Origin: Bacteroidales bacterium
GTDB taxonomy: Bacteria > Bacteroidota > Bacteroidia > Bacteroidales > F082
DNA length: 64,000 bases
Assembly: GCA_030683155.1 (NCBI GenBank)
Contig: JAUXMV010000023.1
Span: forward strand, 1-64,000
Direction of reading: 5' to 3'
Shown here: in pieces, positions 54,378-62,558 of the stretch
How the letters are laid out: each line of letters opens with the position of its first letter
Numbering within the stretch: position 1 is the first letter of the stretch
Notes under the pieces: generated by a model
The model's database searches: none
The model's input: only the letters and a program-made list of their open reading frames with translations
Told to the model about the DNA's origin: nothing
Position numbers and translations under genes: made by a program

Positions 54378-54541
54378 AACTTAAGTTGGTTTGTTTATTG
54401 ACTTAACTGCTTTTTTTACTTTTTATGTTTTGAGGGTTAGTCTTGCAAAGAAAAAGTTCAGGTCTTCATGTAGTAGCTATTGTTATGAAACGAAGGATGG
54501 ATATATTGCAGCCATATGACTTAAAATCAATAACTATAAAA

Positions 54542-55291
54542 CTAATTCCTTCTCCAGATTTTCCATGCTTCTTCAGCCTGATTGATAAACATCGTCATCC
54601 CATTGGCTGTGGAAGCACCCATTTCTGATCCTTTATGAAGAAAAAGCGTCTCTGAAGGATTGTAAATCAGATCGATTAAAATATGATTATTTGTCAAAAA
54701 CTGATATGGAAAATCAGGTGCTTCATCGATGTTTGGATACATACCGATTGGACTTGAGTTTACGATAAGATTGTAATTATTGATGATGGACTTGGTTAAC
54801 ATTCCATAGGTTATTTGTTCGGCCTTCAATCCCGCACGACTAACAGACCTGAAAGCAATTCCTTTTTTGCGAAATACATACTTCACAGCTTTGGAAGCAC
54901 CACCTGTCCCGAGAATTAATGCACGAATATTAATTGGTTTTTTAAGAACAGTGTCTAAAGTTCTTTCAAAGCCTACAGCATCAGTATTGTAGCCTTTTAG
55001 TGCTATCTTTCTGTTCTTCCGTTTTATCGCTATTGTATTGACTGCACCAATTAGTTTCGCACTTTGATCCACTTCGTCAAGCAGTCTGATGACAGATTGT
55101 TTAAAAGGTATTGTAACATTTAAGCCTTTTAAATCAGGTTTGCTCTTTATCAATTCATATACTTCCTGAATATCATCGAGTTGATACAAATCGTATTGCG
55201 CGGAGATGCCTTCTCTTAGAAATTTTTCAGTGAAATACTTTTTAGAGTATGAGTGCGAAACCGGATTTCCTATAAGCCCGTATTGATCCAT
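54542..55291 (-). CDS. aroE: Shikimate dehydrogenase
   Basis: The enzyme reduces 3-dehydroshikimate to shikimate with NADPH in aromatic amino acid synthesis. Motifs are NPVSHSYSKKYF, LNVTIPFK (catalytic Lys), NTDAVGF (catalytic Asp) and the nucleotide-binding GTGGASKAV. The length of 249 residues is slightly short for the family. It follows the DUF368 gene by 14 bases as the last gene of a four-gene operon. Confidence 0.93.
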   Translation of the reverse strand: MDQYGLIGNPVSHSYSKKYFTEKFLREGISAQYDLYQLDDIQEVYELIKSKPDLKGLNVTIPFKQSVIRLLDEVDQSAKLIGAVNTIAIKRKNRKIALKGYNTDAVGFERTLDTVLKKPINIRALILGTGGASKAVKYVFRKKGIAFRSVSRAGLKAEQITYGMLTKSIINNYNLIVNSSPIGMYPNIDEAPDFPYQFLTNNHILIDLIYNPSETLFLHKGSEMGASTANGMTMFINQAEEAWKIWRRN

Positions 55292-55305
55292 CTGAAAAAG
55301 AAAAG

Positions 55306-56232
55306 TCAGTTAGTTTTTTTAGTGGAATTCATTTCAATCAGCCAGATAGTTAAAATGCCTGCTGCCATTAATGCAAGAGCAACGATTTCTGTTGTGCTAA
55401 AAGAATCAGGTAAAATAATTTTATATCTCGAAACAACTTCTTTACCGTTTTTTATAAGAATTTGCCCTGAACTGTCCAGATAATAGATCGCTTGTTTCCA
55501 AGGCCATATCACTCCTAAAGATCCAAATATAAAGCCTGTAAGTGTTGCAATCGTTTGGTCTTTAAAAGATTTTAGCAGCCATGATAAAAAATGGCTGAAC
55601 GCAATAAGCCCGAATACCATTCCCAAAAGTACAGGCAGCAAAATAGAAAAATCAAGATTGTTAATAGCTTCAATAGCAACGAGTTGATAGTTGCCAAGTA
55701 AAATTAGCACAAATGAACCTGATAAGCCGGGAAGAATCATGCTGCTTACAGCAACAAAGCCACTCATAACAAGGTAAAGAAAACTCCGGTTTTCCACAGC
55801 TGGCGTCATGAAAGTGATTGACAAAGCAATGGCGGCTCCTAAAATGAAACTTATCCAAACAGATGGAGTCCAGCGGCCAATTGTTTTTCCCACAAAATAA
55901 ACACTTGCCAGAATTAATCCAAAAAAGTAGGACCAGATATGAATTGGATAATGGGTGAAAAGAAAGTCAAACAACCTTGCCAAGCTGAAGATTGCTATGC
56001 CAACACCTGAAAAAACGGATACCAGAAACCAGAAATCTGTATAAACGGCAAATTTCTTGAAATCACCTGAAAAAATAAGTTTTATGGCTTTAAGATTAAG
56101 AGACTTGATCGCGTTGATAAGCCTTTCAAAAATTCCGGTTATCAATGCAATTGTCCCACCTGATACTCCGGGTATTACATTTGCCGCACCCATGGCAATA
56201 CCTTTTAATACAAGTTGTAAAATTTCCTTCAT
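55306..56232 (-). CDS. DUF368 membrane protein, putative undecaprenyl-phosphate translocase (PopT-like)
   Basis: This 308-residue membrane protein has about eight helices and the family start KGIAMGAANVIPGVSGGTIA. A second, related motif is SSMILPGLSGSFVLILLG. The repeated GxSG loops suggest an internal inverted repeat. DUF368 members (PopT) have been shown to help return undecaprenyl phosphate across the membrane for envelope synthesis. The role here is by family. It starts four bases after the aldehyde dehydrogenase stop. Confidence 0.88.
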   Translation of the reverse strand: MKEILQLVLKGIAMGAANVIPGVSGGTIALITGIFERLINAIKSLNLKAIKLIFSGDFKKFAVYTDFWFLVSVFSGVGIAIFSLARLFDFLFTHYPIHIWSYFFGLILASVYFVGKTIGRWTPSVWISFILGAAIALSITFMTPAVENRSFLYLVMSGFVAVSSMILPGLSGSFVLILLGNYQLVAIEAINNLDFSILLPVLLGMVFGLIAFSHFLSWLLKSFKDQTIATLTGFIFGSLGVIWPWKQAIYYLDSSGQILIKNGKEVVSRYKIILPDSFSTTEIVALALMAAGILTIWLIEMNSTKKTN

Positions 56233-56236
56233 AAGC

Positions 56237-57613
56237 CTATTTCAATACTAATTTAACAAGTTTCAACTTCTTTAAAAAAGGAGGATATCTTAATGGTATA
56301 TCAAGCCAAGTCGCGCGTTTCATCACAGGCTTCATATGCGAAAATGATTTAAAACTTGACTCGCCATGATAACTTCCAATGCCACTGTTTCCAACACCAC
56401 CGAAAGGTAGATTTGCGTTGGTAAAATGCATGATTGTATCATTTACTGTCACACCTCCGGCACTAATTTGGTCAAGCATCAGTTTTAAATTTTTCTTGTC
56501 TGAAGTGAAAAGATATAGTGCAAGTGGTTTTGGTTTGTTTTTGACAAATGTGATGGCATCTTCAATTGATTCAAATGAAACAACCGGCAGAAGCGGGCCG
56601 AAAATTTCCTCCTGCATCAAAGCTGAGTCGTTTGCTGCATCCACAATCAAAGTCGGAGAAAAATATTTTTCCTTTGCTTCAATCAATCCTCCTGTATAGA
56701 CTTTGCCCGATTGCATAAGTTTCTCCAACCTGTTTACATTGGCTTCATTGATAATCCGCGGATAATCAGCATTTTCTTTTGGGTTATCTCCGTATAGTTC
56801 TGTTATGGCAGACTTTAAATTCAAGAGTAAATCTTCTTTAATGGACTTATGCACAAGCACATAGTCTGGTGCGATGCATGTTTGACCTGCGTTGATACAT
56901 TTGCCCCAGATTATGCGCTTTGCTACTAATTTGAGGTCAACATTTTTATCAACGATACATGGGCTTTTACCACCCAATTCTAGCACAACCGGTGTAAGAT
57001 TTTCAGCAGCAGCTTTCATGACAATTTTCCCAATTCTTGGGCTGCCTGTAAAAAAAATAAAATCAAATTTTTGCTTTAGAAGCGCTTCACTAGCGGTTGC
57101 ATCGCCATTAAGAACATGGATATAATTTTCCTGGAAACTTCCATTGATTATTTTTTCGATCACTGCAGAGGTATGCACACTCATTTCGGAAGGCTTAATA
57201 ACAGCACAATTGCCTGCAGAAATGGCTCCGACCAAAGGCGCAATAGCCAGCTGAAACGGATAATTCCATGGAGAAATTATCAAAGAAACACCAAAGGGTT
57301 CAGCTTTTATAAAACTTTTGGAAGGAAATGCGGCAATGGGTGATCCAACCCTTTTTGGTTTTGTCCATGAATGTAATTTTTTTAGGTGAAGCCTTATTTC
57401 TTCATAAACAATACCAATCTCTGTTGCGTATGATTCAAATGTTGATTTACCAAGATCTTTCGCTAAAGCTTGTGTGATTTCGGCCTCATTTGATCTTATT
57501 GCTTCACGCAGTTTCAGAAGTTGTGACTTTCTGAATTTTATATCAAGCGTCGCAGAGGTTAAGAAAAATGATTTTTGTGCGTTAAAAACTTCTTCAATCT
57601 TTGACTTGCTCAT
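56237..57613 (-). CDS. Aldehyde dehydrogenase (ALDH3-like)
   Basis: This 458-residue NAD(P)-dependent dehydrogenase oxidises aldehydes to acids. The catalytic Cys lies in NAGQTCIAPDY, the general-base Glu in LELGGKSP and the cofactor-binding stretch SPWNYPF upstream. It is shorter at the N-terminus than typical ALDHs, as in class 3 enzymes. The C-terminus is hydrophobic and basic (FLKKLKLVKLVLK) and may bind membranes. The natural aldehyde is unknown; long-chain substrates are typical for this class. Confidence 0.92.
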   Translation of the reverse strand: MSKSKIEEVFNAQKSFFLTSATLDIKFRKSQLLKLREAIRSNEAEITQALAKDLGKSTFESYATEIGIVYEEIRLHLKKLHSWTKPKRVGSPIAAFPSKSFIKAEPFGVSLIISPWNYPFQLAIAPLVGAISAGNCAVIKPSEMSVHTSAVIEKIINGSFQENYIHVLNGDATASEALLKQKFDFIFFTGSPRIGKIVMKAAAENLTPVVLELGGKSPCIVDKNVDLKLVAKRIIWGKCINAGQTCIAPDYVLVHKSIKEDLLLNLKSAITELYGDNPKENADYPRIINEANVNRLEKLMQSGKVYTGGLIEAKEKYFSPTLIVDAANDSALMQEEIFGPLLPVVSFESIEDAITFVKNKPKPLALYLFTSDKKNLKLMLDQISAGGVTVNDTIMHFTNANLPFGGVGNSGIGSYHGESSFKSFSHMKPVMKRATWLDIPLRYPPFLKKLKLVKLVLK

Positions 57614-57659
57614 GGACTTATGGTGGCTTATATTTTCTTAAGAATAACTTCGACTTGGG

Positions 57660-59081
57660 CTAATTCTGTCGTGAAGCCGCATACTTCTCCAGAATCTCAA
57701 GTATTTTGGGGTATTTTGTAATCCCCGGGAAGTAGTCAAGTAACTCTTGATGCCCTTCATAATTAAGGTCCAGCGCATTTTCAAGGTAATAAGCAGATTG
57801 AACCTGATTGCCATTTAACAACAATGCCGCTGCAAGCCTGTAAATAATGGAGGCATTTTCGGGTTGGTGAATAAGGCCGGTTTTCAAAATTTGAATTGCT
57901 TTTTCAGTTTCACCTTTCAGGATATGCATATTTGAATATTCTTTCCACAGATCAATATCCTGAGGATCAATTTGCTCAATGCGCTGAAAGCACTCTTTGG
58001 CTTTATCATACATTTGAAGCTTGATATACATATCTGCCTGAATTAATAGAAATTCTGAATTCAGCTGATCCAGCTCGATTGCTTTTTCAATATAATTTAG
58101 TGCTATCTTGGTTTTGCCTTCTTCATCAAAAATCACACCTATGCCTGCCCATGGTTCCGGAAGATTTTCATCAAGCTCAATGGCTTTGTGATAAAACTCC
58201 AGTGCCTTACCATAATCCAGCAGCTTTTCGTAACATTCACCTATATAATAAAGTGTCAAAGCTTCTGGACTTTCGTATTCAAAGCTATCATGATAAACTT
58301 CGATTGCTTTTTTGAAATTTTCCATACTGGCATAGGACTGTGCCATACTTAAATAAGCAGGAATACATGCTTCATCAACAGCAATTGCGTATTCAAAAGC
58401 ATCGATCGCCTTTTCAAAAAGCTCGAGATGATGGTATGAAAGTGCCAGATTGAACCAGGATGCCACGCTCGAAGGCTGCTTGTCAAGATATTTTGTAAAA
58501 AATTCAACAGACTCTTCAAGTTGTGATGCCATTTCGTAGCACATGCCTATTTCATACAAGAGTTGTTCAGGATATGCGCTGATTTCTAATGCTTTGACAA
58601 GGTACTCAAGTGCTGTGTCAAAGGCTCCCATATTTTCATATTCAAAAGCGATCGAAGAATAGACCTCCTCCATTTCATCGTCGTCAACCATCACCAGTGC
58701 TTTCTCGTACTCAGAAACAGCTTTCTTAAAATCCATCATCATGCTGTAAACCGAACCCTTGGTCATCAATATTTCTGCATCAGCTGGTTCAGTAATTTCA
58801 ATTTCATTCAACAAACTGATGGCCTTCATATAAAAACCTTCGGTAGCCATTTGTCTGGCATGCTTGATTTTAATTTTATTGCTGTAAGGATGCATCCGAA
58901 TAGCAAAATCTAAAACAAGCCTTGATTTTTCACTGTTGAAAGTAGCTTGATAATAGTCAATTAGCATCTCCAACTCTTCCGAATCAAAATACAATTCCGT
59001 ACCTTCTTTGATCATTTTATCAAAGCGGTCGGCAAGTTCTTCAACTTGAAAATCATCTTCCCACTGAAAGTCTTCACTCAT
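57660..59081 (-). CDS. Tetratricopeptide-repeat protein
   Basis: The 473-residue cytoplasmic protein has about ten TPR units from residue 70 to the C-terminus. The repeats are regular (for example DKALEFYHKAIELDENLPEPW-like units of 34 residues). An acidic N-terminus precedes them. There is no signal peptide, so it should act as a scaffold inside the cell. It begins an operon with aldehyde dehydrogenase, DUF368 and aroE; its partners are unknown. Confidence 0.88.
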   Translation of the reverse strand: MSEDFQWEDDFQVEELADRFDKMIKEGTELYFDSEELEMLIDYYQATFNSEKSRLVLDFAIRMHPYSNKIKIKHARQMATEGFYMKAISLLNEIEITEPADAEILMTKGSVYSMMMDFKKAVSEYEKALVMVDDDEMEEVYSSIAFEYENMGAFDTALEYLVKALEISAYPEQLLYEIGMCYEMASQLEESVEFFTKYLDKQPSSVASWFNLALSYHHLELFEKAIDAFEYAIAVDEACIPAYLSMAQSYASMENFKKAIEVYHDSFEYESPEALTLYYIGECYEKLLDYGKALEFYHKAIELDENLPEPWAGIGVIFDEEGKTKIALNYIEKAIELDQLNSEFLLIQADMYIKLQMYDKAKECFQRIEQIDPQDIDLWKEYSNMHILKGETEKAIQILKTGLIHQPENASIIYRLAAALLLNGNQVQSAYYLENALDLNYEGHQELLDYFPGITKYPKILEILEKYAASRQN

Positions 59082-59106
59082 CTTTTATGCATCTTAAACG
59101 GCACTG

Positions 59107-59114
59107 CAAAAGTA
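59107..59114 (-). promoter_or_regulatory. Candidate -7 element of the TPR-ALDH-DUF368-aroE operon
   Basis: TACTTTTG on the minus strand lies 26 bases before the ATG at 59081. CTTG 16 bases upstream is a poor -33 match. Confidence 0.5.
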
Positions 59115-59363
59115 ATACTTTATAGAATGCCAAGTTTCGTTATTGAAGATCTATTCCATTTTCGGTTGTAAAGATAGGCTCACATTGGTGAGTTAATTAC
59201 CAAAGTCGTACTTTTTTTTTCAACCATGCAATACGACTCTTTTGTTAATAACCTCATTATTCATTCTGATCTGCTTTCTATTGTTATTGTAATCAGCTTG
59301 TTAATTGAAAGGATGTCATCGCGAAATTATGATAAAACCTTTTTCTTAATGGAGTTTTTAAGG

Positions 59364-59371
59364 TACATTTG
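59364..59371 (+). promoter_or_regulatory. Candidate -7 element of glmM
   Basis: TACATTTG ends 23 bases before the glmM ATG. TTTT occupies the -33 position. Confidence 0.5.
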
Positions 59372-59394
59372 CCGCGAAAATTATTAAAACATCT

Positions 59395-60783
59395 ATGACA
59401 CTTATTAAATCCATTTCAGGAATACGTGGAACTATTGGCGGAACACCGGGAAATAATCTTACACCGGTTGATATAGTGAAGTTTACAACTGCTTTTGTTA
59501 AACTGATCCGGGAAAACACCAAAGACGACCGCAGGTTGAGCATAATTATCGGGCGTGATGCCCGAATTTCAGGCGAAATGGTGAATCACCTTGTTTGTGG
59601 CACGCTCATGGCAATGGGTGCTGACGTTATTGATGTTGGTCTTTCAACAACGCCTACTTTGGAAATAGCAATACCTGTTCTCAAGGCCGACGCCGGAATT
59701 ATCCTTACGGCCAGCCATAATCCTTCACAATGGAATGCCATGAAATTGCTCAACAATAAAGGTGAATTTATTTCTGCAAATGAGGGAGAGCGATTACTTG
59801 CTTTTTCGGATGATCCGAGTTTAAATTATACTGAAGTTGAATCAATTGGAAGTTATCACAGACTTCATGGGTGGATTGATAAACACATTCAAATGATCCT
59901 GGATTTGCCGCTTGTAGATGCAGCTTTGATTGCCAGATCGAACTTTAGAATTGTCGTTGATGCTGTAAACTCCACTGGCGGTATTGCTGTTCCGGCATTG
60001 CTTAAAGCACTTGGCATTGAAAACATCTTTGAAATAAATTGCACTCCAAACGGACTGTTTGCCCATAATCCAGAGCCTTTGCCTGAACATTTGACTGAAT
60101 TGTCGGCAATGGTAAAAAAGAAAAAAGCAGATTTGGGAATCGTTGTCGACCCTGATGTTGATCGACTGGCAATCGTTGATGAGAATGGAGATATGTTTGG
60201 AGAGGAATATACCCTTGTTGCAGTTGCTGATTATGTTTTGCGCAACACGCCTGGAAATACTGTTTCAAATCTTTCTTCAACCAGAGCTTTGGCTGATGTA
60301 ACTGCAAAATATGGAATGGAATACGCTGCTGCTGCGGTTGGAGAAGTCAATGTGGTCGAAATGATGAAGCAAACCAATGCCATCATTGGAGGCGAAGGAA
60401 ACGGGGGCGTGATTTATCCTGAGCTTCACTATGGCAGAGATGCACTTGTTGGCATCGCTTTATTTCTGACACATATGGCAACTTTGCAGCTAAAATGTTC
60501 CGATTTGAAAAAAACCTATCCTGACTACCACATTTCAAAAAATAAAATTCAACTTGAGCCAAATACTGATGTAGATGCCGTCTTAAGTGTCGTTGCTGAA
60601 ACGTTTAAAAATGAACGTGTTAATACAATTGATGGTGTAAAAATTGATTTCAGTGAAGGTTGGGTTCATTTGCGCAAGTCGAATACAGAACCTATTATCC
60701 GCATTTATGCTGAGGCAAAATCAGCAGAATCAGCACATAAGCTGGCATCAATGATTATAGAAGTAGTTGAAAAAAACACTTAA
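59395..60783 (+). CDS. glmM: Phosphoglucosamine mutase
   Basis: This phosphohexomutase turns glucosamine 6-phosphate into the 1-phosphate for peptidoglycan and outer-membrane sugar synthesis. The catalytic phospho-Ser is in ILTASHNPSQWNA, the Mg2+ loop is DPDVDRLAI, the sugar loop is GGEGNGGVIY, and the phosphate-binding loop is RKSNTEPIIRIY. The length of 462 residues is normal. A phosphomannomutase activity cannot be excluded from sequence alone. Confidence 0.9.
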   Translation: MTLIKSISGIRGTIGGTPGNNLTPVDIVKFTTAFVKLIRENTKDDRRLSIIIGRDARISGEMVNHLVCGTLMAMGADVIDVGLSTTPTLEIAIPVLKADAGIILTASHNPSQWNAMKLLNNKGEFISANEGERLLAFSDDPSLNYTEVESIGSYHRLHGWIDKHIQMILDLPLVDAALIARSNFRIVVDAVNSTGGIAVPALLKALGIENIFEINCTPNGLFAHNPEPLPEHLTELSAMVKKKKADLGIVVDPDVDRLAIVDENGDMFGEEYTLVAVADYVLRNTPGNTVSNLSSTRALADVTAKYGMEYAAAAVGEVNVVEMMKQTNAIIGGEGNGGVIYPELHYGRDALVGIALFLTHMATLQLKCSDLKKTYPDYHISKNKIQLEPNTDVDAVLSVVAETFKNERVNTIDGVKIDFSEGWVHLRKSNTEPIIRIYAEAKSAESAHKLASMIIEVVEKNT

Positions 60784-60867
60784 TTGAGTTTATAAATATT
60801 TTGCTGAGTGATTGTGTCATTAAAGCAAATATAGTACCTTGGCGCAGGATTAATAAACACTAAGCCG

Positions 60868-61137
60868 ATGAAGCAAAAAGGCAAAACAAAGGCAAAAAAG
60901 AGGCGAATTAAATTCAAACAAATCGCTTTCAAGCTTTCGGAAAAACAATACCGTTCGCTATTAAATTATTGCAAAGCCCGAAAGACAACACCATTGAAAT
61001 TAATTAAAAAGAACATTGATAAATTTATCAATGGATATGATATTCAGGTGCCAAAGCAATATTTTGTTTCAGAAAAACAGCTTGAGTTATTTAATGAACC
61101 AGGTTCGGAAGCGTCCAAAAAGAGCTTTGGGGAATAA
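60868..61137 (+). CDS. Small basic protein of unknown function
   Basis: The 89-residue protein starts with a strongly basic tail (MKQKGKTKAKKRRIKFKQ), then a predicted strand and two helices (AFKLSEKQYRSLLNYCKAR, then TTPLKLIKKNI). This strand-helix-helix order hints at a ribbon-helix-helix-like DNA-binding unit, not proven. The C-terminus is acidic. It converges on recR, with four bases between the stops. Confidence 0.62.
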   Translation: MKQKGKTKAKKRRIKFKQIAFKLSEKQYRSLLNYCKARKTTPLKLIKKNIDKFINGYDIQVPKQYFVSEKQLELFNEPGSEASKKSFGE

Positions 61138-61141
61138 TTTT

Positions 61142-61753
61142 TCAGCCGTTATCGAATGGAGTTCTGTTCATAATTGATCTGCCTAAAGTAACTTCATCCG
61201 CAAATTCCAGGGCATCGCCTATTGCAACACCTTTTGCGATGGTGGTAATTTTAAGATTTTCACTTTTGATCAAACGGTAAATATAATAAGAGGTTGTGTC
61301 GCCCTCAATTGTTGCGGGCAAAGCAAGAATCACTTCCTTAATATCTTCAATTTTCATCCTGTCGATCAAACTGGTTATTTTCAAATCTGAGGGCGAAATG
61401 CCTTCAACCGGGTTAATGACACCACCTAAAACATGATAAAGTCCGTTGAAACTGGAGGTTCGCTCAATTGCCATCACATCGCGTATGTCTTCAACCACAC
61501 AGAGTAAATTCTCATCACGTCGTGTATTGCTGCAAATGGCACAAACATCGGAATCCGAAATATTGTGGCATTTTTTGCAAAAAACAATCTTTTCACGCAA
61601 AAGTGAAAGCGACCTGCTAAGCGCTTCAGTGCGTGATTTATCTTCGCGAAGCAGATGTAATGAGAGCCTTAAAGCAGTCTTTTTGCCTATTCCGGGAAGT
61701 CTGGAAAGTTCATTTACTGCATTTTCGAGAAGGATGGAAGAATATTCAGTCAA
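61142..61753 (-). CDS. recR: Recombination protein RecR
   Basis: RecR works with RecO (and RecF) to load RecA on gapped DNA. The 203 residues have the helix-hairpin-helix LSRLPGIGKKTALRLSLHLL, a C4 zinc finger (CKKCHNISDSDVCAIC), and a Toprim domain with LCVVEDIRDVMAIE and LPATIEGDTTS. The length is typical. Its divergent promoter region with the MORN gene contains a perfect inverted repeat. Confidence 0.96.
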   Translation of the reverse strand: MTEYSSILLENAVNELSRLPGIGKKTALRLSLHLLREDKSRTEALSRSLSLLREKIVFCKKCHNISDSDVCAICSNTRRDENLLCVVEDIRDVMAIERTSSFNGLYHVLGGVINPVEGISPSDLKITSLIDRMKIEDIKEVILALPATIEGDTTSYYIYRLIKSENLKITTIAKGVAIGDALEFADEVTLGRSIMNRTPFDNG

Positions 61754-61767
61754 AATTTTCGTTTTTG

Positions 61768-61775
61768 CAAAATTA
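61768..61775 (-). promoter_or_regulatory. Candidate -7 element of recR
   Basis: TAATTTTG on the minus strand lies 14 bases before the recR ATG, inside the left arm of the inverted repeat. The leader would be very short. Confidence 0.55.
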
Positions 61776-61796
61776 CTATAATCGTTTTACTCTTAG

Positions 61797-61804
61797 TAAT
61801 TTTG
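61797..61804 (+). promoter_or_regulatory. Candidate -7 element of the MORN-repeat gene
   Basis: TAATTTTG ends 20 bases before the ATG at 61825, inside the right arm of the inverted repeat. The nearest TTTG (61764-61767) is 29 bases upstream, too far for a standard promoter. Confidence 0.55.
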
Positions 61805-61824
61805 CAAAAAATCTGTCCGGCATC

Positions 61825-62517
61825 ATGAAAAATAAAATTGTCTTCATATTATTAATTCTTTCCTCATTCGCTTTTAATCTTTTGGCCCAAAGACCAACTG
61901 AAATTAATCAGGCTGATGACAAGGGGAAGAAATTTGGTTATTGGGAAGCGCGCTACCACTCTGGAAAAATTCGCTATACCGGCCAGTTTCACAACGATAA
62001 ACCCATTGGCGAATTTCGATACTATTTTGAATCGGGCGCATTGAGGGCAACCAATAGTTTTAGTAATAACGGATTGAAAGCCAATCATAAAAGTTATGCA
62101 GAAAATGGCATCTTGATTGCTGAAGGGATTTATTTTGATCAAAAAAAAGACAGTACATGGAAGATATACAGTGATGTTGATAAAGTGCTAATTGCCGAAG
62201 AAAATTACCGAAACAATCTGCTTCACGGGTTGAGTACAACTTTCTTTCCTGACTCTGGCCTGCCTGCTGAAATATTAGAATACGTCGACGGAAAACGTCA
62301 TGGCGAATGGAAAAAGTTTTTTGATGATGGCCTACTCATGTCTAAGGCCTTTTACGAAAATGACCTTTTACATGGTCAGGTTATTTTTTATTATCCTAAT
62401 GGAAAGGTTCAAATAAGGGGTAATTATAACAATGGATTGAAAACTGGCGTCTGGCAAACCTTTGATGAAGATGGTAACCTCCTGAATGAGGATGTACACA
62501 AGGAAGGGGAGTTTTAA
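61825..62517 (+). CDS. Secreted MORN-repeat protein (YwqK-like)
   Basis: The 230-residue protein has a signal peptide ending near NLLAQ. It then has about seven MORN-like units of 20-24 residues (for example GYWEARYHSGKIRYTG, GEWKKFFDDGLLMSK, GVWQTFDEDGNLL). Databases often label such proteins as YwqK-family antitoxin, but no toxin lies next to it, and the exported location argues against that role. The repeats probably form a beta surface for binding. The ATG at 61825 places the signal peptide first; earlier in-frame starts lie inside recR. Confidence 0.8.
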   Translation: MKNKIVFILLILSSFAFNLLAQRPTEINQADDKGKKFGYWEARYHSGKIRYTGQFHNDKPIGEFRYYFESGALRATNSFSNNGLKANHKSYAENGILIAEGIYFDQKKDSTWKIYSDVDKVLIAEENYRNNLLHGLSTTFFPDSGLPAEILEYVDGKRHGEWKKFFDDGLLMSKAFYENDLLHGQVIFYYPNGKVQIRGNYNNGLKTGVWQTFDEDGNLLNEDVHKEGEF

Positions 62518-62521
62518 TTGC

Positions 62522-62529
62522 TAAATTTG
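62522..62529 (+). promoter_or_regulatory. Candidate -7 element of hutI
   Basis: TAAATTTG ends 29 bases before the hutI ATG. No TTTG was found at the usual spacing, since the region lies in the end of the MORN gene. Confidence 0.5.
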
Positions 62530-62558
62530 CAAACTGAAATTAAACACCTTTCTTGTAT

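Larger units (their letters stand above)
59082..59394. other. Divergent intergenic region between the TPR operon and glmM
   Basis: This 313-base region holds a -7 box for each direction (59107-59114 minus, 59364-59371 plus), a run of nine T at 59212-59220 and no convincing coding frame. Confidence 0.65.
61762..61810. repeat. Perfect 17-bp inverted repeat in the divergent recR promoter region
   Basis: TTTTTGCAAAATTACTA (61762-61778) and TAGTAATTTTGCAAAAA (61794-61810) are exact reverse complements with a 15-base spacer. Each arm contains a TAATTTTG box facing its own gene. Confidence 0.9.

Noticed and set aside
61825..62517. Antitoxin of a toxin-antitoxin pair
   Set aside because: The YwqK label is by repeat type only; the protein has a signal peptide and no adjacent toxin.
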